From Polynucleobacter parvulilacunae (lineage in GTDB: Bacteria > Pseudomonadota > Gammaproteobacteria > Burkholderiales > Burkholderiaceae), in the NCBI RefSeq assembly GCF_018881715.1, contig NZ_JACVPW010000002.1, forward strand, positions 248,001-312,000: a stretch of DNA of 64,000 nt, read 5' to 3'. Below, piece after piece: positions 8,583-18,675 of the stretch (positions are counted from its first letter, which is position 1; every line of letters begins with the position of its first letter). Both the position numbers and the translations under genes were made by a program. Below the pieces are notes generated by a model. The model saw nothing but the letters and a program-made list of their open reading frames with translations. It was not told the origin of the DNA and searched no databases.

Positions 8583-10850
8583 TCAAAGTGTTATGTCGCG
8601 CTCTTGCCTGACACAATCGACGTAATACTCACTCCTACCATCGACATTGGTTTTAACAAGCCCATGGATATCCGTCTCAAATCCAGGGAACTTCTCATTG
8701 AAGTCTCTTGCGAAGTAGAGGTAGTCAATGATGCGCTTATTAAAGCGCTCGCCTGGAATTAGCAATGGAATACCAGGAGGATATGGAGTAACAAGCATTG
8801 CCGTTACACGTCCCTCCAACTGATCCAATGGCACGCGATCCACTTGCTTATGCGCCATCTTCGCCCAAGCCTCTGAAGGCATTATGGCGGGAACCATATC
8901 GGAGGTATACATCTCGGTAGTCATACGCGCTACATCACGACTCTTATAGAACTCATGAATTTGCTGGCAGATATCTTTTAAGCCTACGCGCTCATAGCGT
9001 GGATGCTTAGCGACAAACTCTGGCAATACTTTCCAGAGTGGTGCATTTTTATCAAAGTGATCTTTAAACTGTTGCAATTCAGTAACGAGCGTATTCCAAC
9101 GACCCTTGGTAATGCCGATCGTGAACATGATGAAGAATGAGTAGAGACCGCACTTCTCTACGATCACCCCGTGTTCAGCAAGATACTTAGTGACGATGCT
9201 GGCTGGAATACCCATAGAGCCAAAGTTTCCCTCAATATCCAATCCAGGCGTAACCACAGTAGCCTTAATAGGGTCGAGCATATTGAAGTCTTTGGCGAGC
9301 TTGCCAAAGTCATGCCATGCAGCTGATGGCTCAAGAACCCAATCGGAGCGCTCGCCAATACCCTCTTCAGCCAAATGATCTGGGCCCCAAACCTTGAACC
9401 ACCAATCAGCGCCGAACTTGTCGTCCACTTCGCGCATAGCGCGGCGGAAGTCCATAGCTTCAGCAATTGACTCCTCGACTAGCGTTGTGCCCCCAGGAGA
9501 TTCCATCATGGCAGCTGAAACGTCACAGGAAGCAATAATCGCGTACTGTGGGCTAGTTGAGGTGTGCATCAAATAGGCTTCATTAAAGCAATCACGATCC
9601 AACTTAGTGTCTTCTGCGTCTTGTACCAATACCTGTGATGCCTGGGATAAACCAGCGAGTAACTTATGGGTAGACTGCGTTGCAAACATCAAACTCTTCT
9701 TGGTGCGCTTACGATCTGAACCAATGGCATGCATATCCTTGTAGAAAGGATGGAAGGCGGCATGCGGCAACCAAGCCTCATCAAAATGCAATGAATCCAC
9801 TTTGCCATCAAGCATCTCTTTAATCATCTCAACGTTGTAAACAATGCCGTCATAGGTACTTTGCGTCAAAGTCATCACGCGAGGCACTACGTTTTTATCT
9901 TTAATAAATGGATTGGCATCGATTTTCTTTTGGATATTCTTCCACTCAAACTCTTCTTTCGGAATTGGTCCAATAATGCCCAAGTGGTTACGGGTAGGCA
10001 TTAAGAAGATAGGGATTGCGCCCATCATGGTGATGGAATGAATGACTGACTTATGACAGTTACGGTCAACCAAGACGACGTCACCAGGGGCAACTGTTGA
10101 GTGCCAAACAATTTTGTTTGAAGTGGATGTGCCATTGGTGACGAAGAACAAATGGTCAGCATTAAAGATGCGGGCAGCATTACGCTCACTCTGCAAGACT
10201 GGGCCGGTATGGTCTAGAAGCTGACCCAACTCTTCAACGGCATTACAGACGTCGGCACGCAACATATTCTCACCAAAGAATTGATGGAACATACGACCCA
10301 CGGGACTCTTTAGGAAAGCCACGCCACCGGAATGGCCTGGGCAATGCCATGAATACGAGCCTTCAGAAGCGTAGTTAGTTAATGCGCGGAAGAATGGCGG
10401 CGCTAATGAATCTAAATAAACCTTAGCTTCACGAATAATGTGACGTGCCACGAATTCTGGGGTGTCTTCATTCATATGAATAAAGCCATGCAACTCGCGC
10501 AAGATGTCGTTTGGCATATGACGTGATGTGCGTGTCTCGCCATACAAGAAGATCGGAATATCTTCGTTACGCTTACGTACTTCAGTAATAAAAGCACGCA
10601 AGTTATTTAAGGCTGGAAGATCATTATCTTCAGAGTCAGAATCAAACTCTTCATCATCAATTGAGACAATGAATGAGGATGCACGAGAAGCTTGCTGCGC
10701 AAACGAAGTCAGGTCACCATAGCTAGTTAAGCCAATAACCTCCATACCTTCATTCTCAATCGCCTCAGCGAGGTCACGAATTCCCGAACCCGAAATATTT
10801 TCGGAGCGGAAGTCCTCATCAATGATGATGATTGGGAAACGAAATTTCAT
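8583..10850 (-). CDS. Biodegradative arginine/lysine/ornithine decarboxylase
   Basis: PLP-dependent decarboxylase of the AdiA/CadA/SpeF fold, which uses up a proton and makes a polyamine or diamine. The 755-residue length matches AdiA best. An N-terminal response-regulator-like wing domain (residues 1-130, beginning MKFRFPIIIIDEDFRSE) is followed by the PLP core. The core has PGHSGGVAFLKSPVG, TNGTSTSNKIV, HFDEAWLPHAAFHP and the Schiff-base lysine in TQSTHKLLAG, and then a C-terminal domain. The start at 10850 is preferred over an upstream one because its ATG overlaps the channel gene stop as ATGA and a GGGAG element precedes it. Substrate preference (arginine versus lysine or ornithine) cannot be fixed by eye. 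Confidence 0.92.
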   Translation of the reverse strand: MKFRFPIIIIDEDFRSENISGSGIRDLAEAIENEGMEVIGLTSYGDLTSFAQQASRASSFIVSIDDEEFDSDSEDNDLPALNNLRAFITEVRKRNEDIPIFLYGETRTSRHMPNDILRELHGFIHMNEDTPEFVARHIIREAKVYLDSLAPPFFRALTNYASEGSYSWHCPGHSGGVAFLKSPVGRMFHQFFGENMLRADVCNAVEELGQLLDHTGPVLQSERNAARIFNADHLFFVTNGTSTSNKIVWHSTVAPGDVVLVDRNCHKSVIHSITMMGAIPIFLMPTRNHLGIIGPIPKEEFEWKNIQKKIDANPFIKDKNVVPRVMTLTQSTYDGIVYNVEMIKEMLDGKVDSLHFDEAWLPHAAFHPFYKDMHAIGSDRKRTKKSLMFATQSTHKLLAGLSQASQVLVQDAEDTKLDRDCFNEAYLMHTSTSPQYAIIASCDVSAAMMESPGGTTLVEESIAEAMDFRRAMREVDDKFGADWWFKVWGPDHLAEEGIGERSDWVLEPSAAWHDFGKLAKDFNMLDPIKATVVTPGLDIEGNFGSMGIPASIVTKYLAEHGVIVEKCGLYSFFIMFTIGITKGRWNTLVTELQQFKDHFDKNAPLWKVLPEFVAKHPRYERVGLKDICQQIHEFYKSRDVARMTTEMYTSDMVPAIMPSEAWAKMAHKQVDRVPLDQLEGRVTAMLVTPYPPGIPLLIPGERFNKRIIDYLYFARDFNEKFPGFETDIHGLVKTNVDGRSEYYVDCVRQERDITL

Positions 10851-11761
10851 AAATACTCCCCTGCTAACTTGTCCGATGTATTCGGAACCCACTTATCAAA
10901 ATTGGTTAGATCAATTACTCGATCGCCGCCTGGTAATGCTGTGACTATATCGATGAATGTCGCATTTTGCTGTACATCTTTAGGCAAGTAAACATGGCGC
11001 GCATAAACCTGGTTGGCTAAGCTCTCATGGTAGCCCGTAAAGGTAATGAGCAAATGCCATTGGCGCTCAAGTACTGTTTTACCTAAGTAGTCCTTTAATG
11101 CGCTTGACTCATCAATACTGTGCATCGCTGTCCAAGTTAAAGAAAATACTGGACTCTCTGAACGATGGAGCTGCAACTCCACAGATCTACGATAACGCTC
11201 ACCCTCGCTAGTCATACTTTCTGCAATGAGCCACAATCGTAGCTGCGCCTCAACAATATGTGAACTACGATCATTAGCCACGCGAAACTTAAATGTTTTT
11301 ACGCCGTCATGGTTACCCACTACAGCTACTTTAGAGAAGCGCACTCCTGCAGTCGGCCGGGTAAAGCGTGCGAACGCCAAACCAGTGGTTAATGCAGAGT
11401 AGACAATTCCAAAGAACGCTTCAAAAGTCACAATCGCATTAGGCCAACTACCAACCGGAGTCATTCGGCCATATCCGATGGTTGCCATCGTTTGCACACT
11501 AAAGAAAAAGACATCCAACAATGAGCCCGGTCGAGCATTAGTGATAGCGCCATCCCCACATGCGATATAAGCAAAAGCAAATAAAAGGTTTGTACCGAGA
11601 TATACAAAAACAACTAGCAACATAAAGCTAGTCCAGGTGGTACCTAGCAGCCAATGATAGAAATTATTCTCTGGGCGCGCCATTTCGGAGCGCGAGAGTG
11701 TGGCGCGATAATCTTCTAAATTAATCCGTGCAGGACGGCGATTAAATAGAAATTTACGCAC
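10847..11761 (-). CDS. Inward-rectifier potassium channel (KirBac type)
   Basis: Potassium channel subunit of the Kir family, acting as a tetramer in the inner membrane. The 304-residue protein has an amphipathic N-terminal slide region and a first membrane helix near residues 45-70. The pore loop carries the selectivity filter TIGYG (FSVQTMATIGYGRMTP), and a second helix lies near 120-145. A cytoplasmic beta-sandwich domain starting at about 155 fits the IRK C-terminal domain. It sits between dcd (12 bases upstream) and the decarboxylase, whose start codon it overlaps by 4 bases. Tight coupling of a K+ channel with an acid-consuming decarboxylase suggests a joint role in pH or charge balance; that is inference. 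Confidence 0.93.
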   Translation of the reverse strand: MRKFLFNRRPARINLEDYRATLSRSEMARPENNFYHWLLGTTWTSFMLLVVFVYLGTNLLFAFAYIACGDGAITNARPGSLLDVFFFSVQTMATIGYGRMTPVGSWPNAIVTFEAFFGIVYSALTTGLAFARFTRPTAGVRFSKVAVVGNHDGVKTFKFRVANDRSSHIVEAQLRLWLIAESMTSEGERYRRSVELQLHRSESPVFSLTWTAMHSIDESSALKDYLGKTVLERQWHLLITFTGYHESLANQVYARHVYLPKDVQQNATFIDIVTALPGGDRVIDLTNFDKWVPNTSDKLAGEYL

Positions 11762-11773
11762 TACCGTAATAGC

Positions 11774-12340
11774 TTAGGTCTTAGGCAGGGTAACGCCCCG
11801 CTGACCTTGATACTTACCACCGCGATCTTTATATGATGTTCCACACACTTCATCACTCTCAAAGAAGAGTACTTGCGCACACCCTTCACCCGCATAAATC
11901 TTTGCAGGCAATGGCGTGGTATTTGAAAACTCTAAAGTGACATAACCTTCCCACTCAGGCTCAAATGGAGTCACGTTCACAATAATTCCGCAGCGTGCAT
12001 AAGTACTCTTGCCAACGCAAACGGTTAATACGCTACGAGGAATCTTGAAATACTCTACTGTTCTTGCTAATGCAAATGAGTTTGGTGGAATGATGCAAAC
12101 ATCGCCCTTGAAGTCGACAAACGATTGCTCATCAAAATTCTTTGGATCAACGATGGTGCTATTGATGTTGGTAAAGATCTTGAATTCGTCTGCACAACGA
12201 ATGTCATAGCCATAGCTTGATGTGCCATAACTTACGATTTTGTTACCGGCGGCGTCTTGGCGAACTTGCCCAGGTTCAAATGGGCTGATCATGCCTTGCT
12301 CGCCCATGCGGCGGATCCAGTGGTCAGATTTAATAGTCAT
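11774..12340 (-). CDS. dcd: dCTP deaminase
   Basis: Deaminates dCTP to dUTP, the main source of dUMP for thymidylate synthesis in bacteria that carry it. The 188-residue protein has the usual length and motifs: [12 protein letters not shown] near residue 45, a [14 protein letters not shown] stretch, the substrate-binding KSTYARCG, the [15 protein letters not shown] motif with the catalytic Glu, and a C-terminal [12 protein letters not shown]. It is the first gene of a dcd-channel-decarboxylase run and follows fdhD by 40 bases. Confidence 0.97.
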   Translation of the reverse strand: MTIKSDHWIRRMGEQGMISPFEPGQVRQDAAGNKIVSYGTSSYGYDIRCADEFKIFTNINSTIVDPKNFDEQSFVDFKGDVCIIPPNSFALARTVEYFKIPRSVLTVCVGKSTYARCGIIVNVTPFEPEWEGYVTLEFSNTTPLPAKIYAGEGCAQVLFFESDEVCGTSYKDRGGKYQGQRGVTLPKT

Positions 12341-12380
12341 GGCCGAATTGTAAAACCTTCGCCCTCACCTGCCCACGAAT

Positions 12381-13223
12381 TTATTGGGGTTTTTGGGTAA
12401 AAATGACCCTCTCCGGGGCGTTATAGATCTCAAAGTGTTTACCGGAGCAGCGGGAGAGGATGGTGAGATTGGTTTTGCGTGCCAGCTCAAGACCCATCAA
12501 GGTCACTCCAGAGCGGGTTAGGAGGAAAGGGACGCCCATCTGAGCCCCCTTAATCACCATCTCGGAGGTCAGGCGACCGGTGGTAAAGAAAATCAAATCC
12601 TTACCCGGTTTATTGGCGAGCCACATCAGGCCAGAAATCGAGTCGACCGCATTATGTCGACCCACATCTTCAATGAAATGTAAAAGTTGGACCCCTTCAT
12701 TACCGTCTCGCTCAAAGACAGCGCAGGCATGGACTGAGCCGGACTTCTTATAGATCGTGTCATGCATCCGAATCGAGTCAATTAAAGCAACTATTGCCTC
12801 CTGGGATAGTGCCGGCCCATCAGGAAGCTGGATCTCATCCATCTCTTCAATCAAGCCGCCAAACATCGTTCCCTGGCCGCAACCAGTCGTCACTACCCGC
12901 TTGCTGGTCAGCGCATCAATATCGACGGTACTCCGGCGGGTTTTCACCGCTGCTGAATCCGTTTCCCAATCCACCTGAATGCTCTCAATATCATCCGGCG
13001 ACTCCACGAGGCGCTGGTTACGCAAATAACCCAGGACCAAGGCTTCTGGAGCGCTTCCCAAGGTCATGAGTGTCACAACCTCGCGCTTGTCCAGATAAAT
13101 GGTTAAGGGGCGCTCACCAGGAATATGGGTCTTTTTAAGGCGCCCCATTTCATCCATGACCTCAACCTCATGCACCACGGGCACGGAGGCACAGGACATC
13201 TGAATGGTCGGTTTTGCTGCCAT
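12381..13223 (-). CDS. fdhD: FdhD, formate dehydrogenase sulfur-carrier protein
   Basis: Transfers sulfur from the IscS persulfide to the molybdenum cofactor of formate dehydrogenase, needed for its activity. The 280-residue protein shows the family features: a VHEVEVMDEMG start region, GYLRNQRLV, DVGRHNAVDSISG, FTTGRLTSEMVIKGAQMGVPFL and SRSGVT-like residues near the C-terminus. The loop that usually reads CxxC has only one cysteine: TTGCGQGT, with Cys115 present and Gly118 where the second Cys would be. In E. coli the first of these cysteines is the essential one. No formate dehydrogenase genes are in the window, though the oxalate locus at 21-27 kb would produce formate. Confidence 0.95.
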   Translation of the reverse strand: MAAKPTIQMSCASVPVVHEVEVMDEMGRLKKTHIPGERPLTIYLDKREVVTLMTLGSAPEALVLGYLRNQRLVESPDDIESIQVDWETDSAAVKTRRSTVDIDALTSKRVVTTGCGQGTMFGGLIEEMDEIQLPDGPALSQEAIVALIDSIRMHDTIYKKSGSVHACAVFERDGNEGVQLLHFIEDVGRHNAVDSISGLMWLANKPGKDLIFFTTGRLTSEMVIKGAQMGVPFLLTRSGVTLMGLELARKTNLTILSRCSGKHFEIYNAPERVIFTQKPQ

Positions 13224-13329
13224 AAATACTCTCTAAAATCGGGCTGAACTGAAGTTTATCGGGGTTTAGTAAGACTCCGGGGAGCTTTACTTTAACCGCA
13301 GACTAAAATCACTGCATAAGCCAGCATAA

Positions 13330-13359
13330 TTGAGCTCTGCACCCTATTTAACGTATTTA
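13330..13359 (+). promoter_or_regulatory. metG: Candidate sigma-70 promoter for metG
   Basis: TTGAGC at 13330-13335 and TATTTA at 13354-13359 with an 18-base spacer, 38 bases before the metG start. Two near-identical TATTTAAC words lie next to each other here, so the -10 choice is uncertain. Confidence 0.35.
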
Positions 13360-13396
13360 ACTTTCTTACCAACCTTCTTATTTAAGTCCGCATTAC

Positions 13397-15067
13397 ATGA
13401 GCAGTTCTGAACGCCGCCTTCTTGTTACTTCCGCCCTACCGTATGCCAATGGTCAGATCCATATCGGTCATTTGGTGGAATACGTGCAGACTGATATCTG
13501 GGTTCGCTTTCAAAGAATGCGTGGCCATGAAGTGCACTACGTTGGCGCCGACGACACCCATGGCACCCCCATCATGTTGCGTGCTGAAAAAGAAGGCCTC
13601 ACACCAAAGGAACTGATCGCTAATGTTTGGAAAGAACATAAGCGTGACTTTGATAACTTCCTCATCTCATTTGATAACTACTACACGACCGATAGCCCTG
13701 AGAATGAAAAGCTGTCGCAAGATATTTATATCAAGCTTCGCGATGCAGGTTTAATTGAGAAGCGCGCGATTGAGCAAGCTTACGATCCCGTTAAAGAAAT
13801 GTTTTTGCCGGATCGCTTTATCAAAGGCGAATGCCCTAAGTGCGGCGCTAAAGATCAATATGGTGATAACTGTGAAAAATGTGGTGCGACGTATTCACCT
13901 ACGGATTTAAAGAATCCCTTCTCGGTAGTGAGCGGTGCAACACCAATCAAAAAGATTTCAGATCACTACTTCTTTAAGTTATCTGATCCACGCTGCGAAG
14001 AGTTCTTACGCGAGTGGACTCAAGTAAAAACACCCTTGCAGCCTGAAGCTCGCAATAAGATGAAAGAATGGGTTGGTCAGCCCGGTGAAAGCAAGTTGGG
14101 CGACTGGGATATCTCCCGCGACGCCCCGTATTTCGGGTTTGAGATCCCCGATGCGCCAGGCAAGTACTTCTATGTGTGGCTTGATGCCCCGATTGGTTAC
14201 TACGCTAGCTTTCTCAATTATTGCCAGTCTAAAGGTCTTAATTTTGACGAGTGGGTTAAGCCAGATACCACCACTGAGCAATACCATTTCATTGGTAAAG
14301 ATATTCTATATTTCCACACCTTATTTTGGCCAGCAACACTAAAGTTTTCTGGCTATCGCACTCCGACCAATGTATTTGCTCATGGATTCTTGACCGTTGA
14401 TGGTGAGAAGATGAGTAAATCACGTGGTACTTTGATTTCCGCAAACAGCGTGATCGAATGCGGCTTTAATCCAGAGTGGTTCCGTTATTACTTTGCAACC
14501 AAACTCAATGACAGTATGGAAGATTTAGATTTAAATCTTCAGGACTTTGTTGCACGCGTAAACAGCGATCTACTCGGCAAGTACATCAATATTGCAAGCC
14601 GCAGCGCTGGCTTCTTGGTAAAACGATTTGGTGGCGTTGTTTCTGATGAGGCGATGAACGATCCACTCCTCAAAGAAATTGCAGCAAGTAGTGAAAAAAT
14701 TGCAGAACTCTATGAGGGACGCGAATTCGCAAAAGCACTGCGCACCGTAATGGAACTCGCCGATAAAGTAAATGGCTTTGTGGATGAGAATAAGCCCTGG
14801 GAAATCGCCAAAGATCCGGAACGTGAAGCGGATTTGCAAAGAGTCTGCAGCATCACTTTAGAAGCCTTCCGGATGATGAGTCTCTATCTGAAGCCGGTTA
14901 TTCCTCAGGTAGCAGCTGGAGTTGAAGAATTCTTCGCCTTGCCTCCCCTTTCTTGGACGGACATCAATACTCCGCTTTCCAGCAAGAACCCCATCAAGCC
15001 TTACAAGCACCTGATGACCCGAGTGGAAGCACCTCAAATTGAGGCTTTGCTGGCTGCAAACTTGTAA
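13397..15067 (+). CDS. metG: Methionyl-tRNA synthetase
   Basis: Charges initiator and elongator tRNA-Met. The class I catalytic domain starts [19 protein letters not shown] with the HIGH-type signature, carries the knuckle Zn ligands in [18 protein letters not shown] near residue 147, and has the KMSKS loop intact ([10 protein letters not shown]). An alpha-helical anticodon-binding domain follows. At 556 residues the protein stops right after that domain ([13 protein letters not shown]) and lacks the C-terminal tRNA-binding (EMAPII-like) dimerisation domain that E. coli MetG (677 residues) has. The end is a clean stop and no further coding similarity follows, so this looks like a natural short form. 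Confidence 0.97.
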   Translation: MSSSERRLLVTSALPYANGQIHIGHLVEYVQTDIWVRFQRMRGHEVHYVGADDTHGTPIMLRAEKEGLTPKELIANVWKEHKRDFDNFLISFDNYYTTDSPENEKLSQDIYIKLRDAGLIEKRAIEQAYDPVKEMFLPDRFIKGECPKCGAKDQYGDNCEKCGATYSPTDLKNPFSVVSGATPIKKISDHYFFKLSDPRCEEFLREWTQVKTPLQPEARNKMKEWVGQPGESKLGDWDISRDAPYFGFEIPDAPGKYFYVWLDAPIGYYASFLNYCQSKGLNFDEWVKPDTTTEQYHFIGKDILYFHTLFWPATLKFSGYRTPTNVFAHGFLTVDGEKMSKSRGTLISANSVIECGFNPEWFRYYFATKLNDSMEDLDLNLQDFVARVNSDLLGKYINIASRSAGFLVKRFGGVVSDEAMNDPLLKEIAASSEKIAELYEGREFAKALRTVMELADKVNGFVDENKPWEIAKDPEREADLQRVCSITLEAFRMMSLYLKPVIPQVAAGVEEFFALPPLSWTDINTPLSSKNPIKPYKHLMTRVEAPQIEALLAANL

Positions 15068-15170
15068 AAAGCCCCCTAAAAAGCACCTATAATGGCGGTT
15101 GTAGTCCCTAGATAACTTTTCGAATTAATTTCATAAGTTATTGAATTTATTGAGTATTATAGGAAATGCT

Positions 15171-15351
15171 ATGGCAAGATATCAATCTGAAATCACCCAG
15201 TTCTTAACTGAACTCAAAACCGAGCATCCAAACCTCGAGGCTGAACAGCAAGCCGGTCGCGCCCTCCTTTGGGATAAAGAGCCATTGAGCGTTGAAGACC
15301 AGCGTCGCGCCAAAGAGGCAAAACTCAAGCAACGCGCTTACGTGTACTCGA

Positions 15352-15359
<8 letters not shown>
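15171..15359 (+). CDS. DUF3460 family small protein
   Basis: A 62-residue protein beginning MARYQSEITQFLTELK, helical and highly charged, with LLWDKEPLSVEDQRRAKEA in the middle. This matches the DUF3460 family, found mainly in betaproteobacteria next to scpA and panC; its function is unknown to me. The ATG at 15171 is preceded by AGGAAA at the right distance, so it is preferred over an upstream ATG at 15141. Its last 8 bases overlap the scpA start, so the two are likely coupled. Confidence 0.85.
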
Positions 15360-17075
<1,716 letters not shown>

Positions 17076-17144
17076 TCTCTGGGTCTCCCAACTCCAATGG
17101 GGCGATAGTCTATATCCTCCTTAAATAATTTCTACAAGGTCAAT

Positions 17145-18308
17145 ATGAATACTATTAACGTAAATCGCCGTCTCGCACTCAAAGGCATTGGCGTACTTGG
17201 AGCTACTGGAGCGCTTACTGCATGTGGTGGCGGAAGCTCTTCATCTTCAACCCCAGCAACCGCAAGCATTCAATACTTCACCGAGCCATATATGCCAGCG
17301 GGATCCACTGAAATTACCGGCGTAAGAGGTGTTGGCAACTCTACCGATGTCTTCCTTACAGGTATCAATATGGATACCACTACTACACCCACAACCAATT
17401 ACGGCTTACTCTATCGCGGCCCTCTATTGATCCCTGGCGTAAATAGCTGGAATAAAATTGGTCCAGCCAAGACAATTAATAAAGCAGGTGGAGGAAGCGA
17501 TACTTCTTCAGGTCTGAACTTTTACGGCCCCAATGGTGGGACAAGTCCTGGAACTATCGTAGTGGTTGGAAACTACAATTTACCTGGCGTAACTACAGCA
17601 TACGGTCTGCTTTACCAAGGCGCCCTAGATGGATCCGGGACTTACACTCAAATTTTGCCTACTGCTCCAGCAGGAGGAACGGTCAGCAGCACTATTGCAC
17701 ATAGCAATATGAATGGCTATGTTGTCGGAAACTACAACACCACACTGGATTTCGCTAGTCATGCATTTATTATGGCTATAGGTAGCAACCCAACCAACCC
17801 GAGTACCTATACCTATACCGAGATTCCACTTAGCGTAGTTACCGGTGGTGCAGCAAGCATTACTGCATATGGTATTTGGTATAACTCCAGCCTCAATAAT
17901 TACACCATCGTCGGTGGATATAGCAAGGTGATTGGGGAGAATGGTTTATCGACGGGCTACATAGTTGACTGGAGTCCAAGCGCTGGGTTTTCTAATTTCA
18001 CCCCGCTCTTTTATAACAATGATTTGACCACCTCCAAGGTTTCACACGTCGAAGGTATCACCACAGATAACGCGGGTGGTTACTATCTTTCAATTGACTG
18101 GGCTCAAACCGCTTCAACATACCCAACTGGTGCAGCACTAGCTCAAGTAAGTCGCAACTCCTCTGGAGGCTTTGGCACACCGGTGTGGACAAACTTTGCC
18201 TTCCCGGGCGCTGAGATTACCTCTGCGAATACTGTATTTGAAAAGAATGTCTTGGGCGTATACAAGGGACCAGCACCAACAACGCCTTACCTTGCCGTAT
18301 TCCCGTAA
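17145..18308 (+). CDS. Exported lipoprotein with Tat-like signal, unknown function
   Basis: I do not recognise this 387-residue protein. Its N-terminus NRRLALKGIGVLGATGALTAC combines a twin-arginine motif (RRLALK), a hydrophobic stretch and a lipobox LTAC, followed by GGGSSSSS as a spacer. This predicts a folded protein exported by Tat and lipidated. The rest is rich in G, T, S, N and Y with recurring elements (YGLLYRG and YGLLYQG; VVGNYN twice; AYGIWYN). These suggest repeated beta-strands such as a beta-propeller. An AAGG element precedes the ATG, and a strong hairpin terminator follows. Confidence 0.75.
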   Translation: MNTINVNRRLALKGIGVLGATGALTACGGGSSSSSTPATASIQYFTEPYMPAGSTEITGVRGVGNSTDVFLTGINMDTTTTPTTNYGLLYRGPLLIPGVNSWNKIGPAKTINKAGGGSDTSSGLNFYGPNGGTSPGTIVVVGNYNLPGVTTAYGLLYQGALDGSGTYTQILPTAPAGGTVSSTIAHSNMNGYVVGNYNTTLDFASHAFIMAIGSNPTNPSTYTYTEIPLSVVTGGAASITAYGIWYNSSLNNYTIVGGYSKVIGENGLSTGYIVDWSPSAGFSNFTPLFYNNDLTTSKVSHVEGITTDNAGGYYLSIDWAQTASTYPTGAALAQVSRNSSGGFGTPVWTNFAFPGAEITSANTVFEKNVLGVYKGPAPTTPYLAVFP

Positions 18309-18327
18309 TCGCATTAAAAAATGCTGT

Positions 18328-18357
18328 CAAAAAAGCCCCGCACTGCGGGGCTTTTTA
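18328..18357. terminator. Rho-independent terminator with T runs on both strands
   Basis: AAAAAGCCCCGC-ACT-GCGGGGCTTTTT, 20 bases downstream of the Tat lipoprotein stop. The A run on the left makes it usable in both directions. Confidence 0.9.
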
Positions 18358-18444
18358 TTACCTATACTTATGTGGGCATTCAAAAAATCTAAGTAACTCA
18401 TCTACTCCGGTAGATAAAAACGGATTACCTACTCACTCGGATAC

Positions 18445-18615
18445 TCAATCTTCAATAATGAATACTTGGTTATTCGAGCTTTGTAGCAAAACAGACGAAA
18501 TAAATATACCTGCTGGGATCGTCAAAACTGCATTGCCAGCATAGAAATTAATGGCATCATAATCAGACCCCAGAATTGGTGGCACCAATGGATTTATTGT
18601 TATTAGTGATGCCAC
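18445..18615 (-). pseudogene. Possible gene remnant or small ORF in the 18358-18675 gap
   Basis: The 318 bases between the terminator and the autotransporter hold no recognised gene. One minus-strand frame, from a GTG at 18615 to the TGA at 18445, encodes 56 residues. The text is protein-like, with PLVPPILGSDYDAINFYAGN and VLTIPAGIFISSVLLQSSN. The composition looks like an exported or surface protein, so it may be the broken tail of one, or a chance frame. No ribosome-binding site was seen. Confidence 0.25.
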
Positions 18616-18675
18616 ATTCAGCAATCCAATCGCACTTCATAGAGCGCGCTTAGCAGAGCTGATTAACTTCATTTT

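Noticed and set aside
15062..15093. Promoter before the DUF3460 gene (TTGTAA ... TATAAT)
   Set aside because: TATAAT at 15088 is convincing alone but the -35 candidate is 20 bases away, so I did not annotate it.
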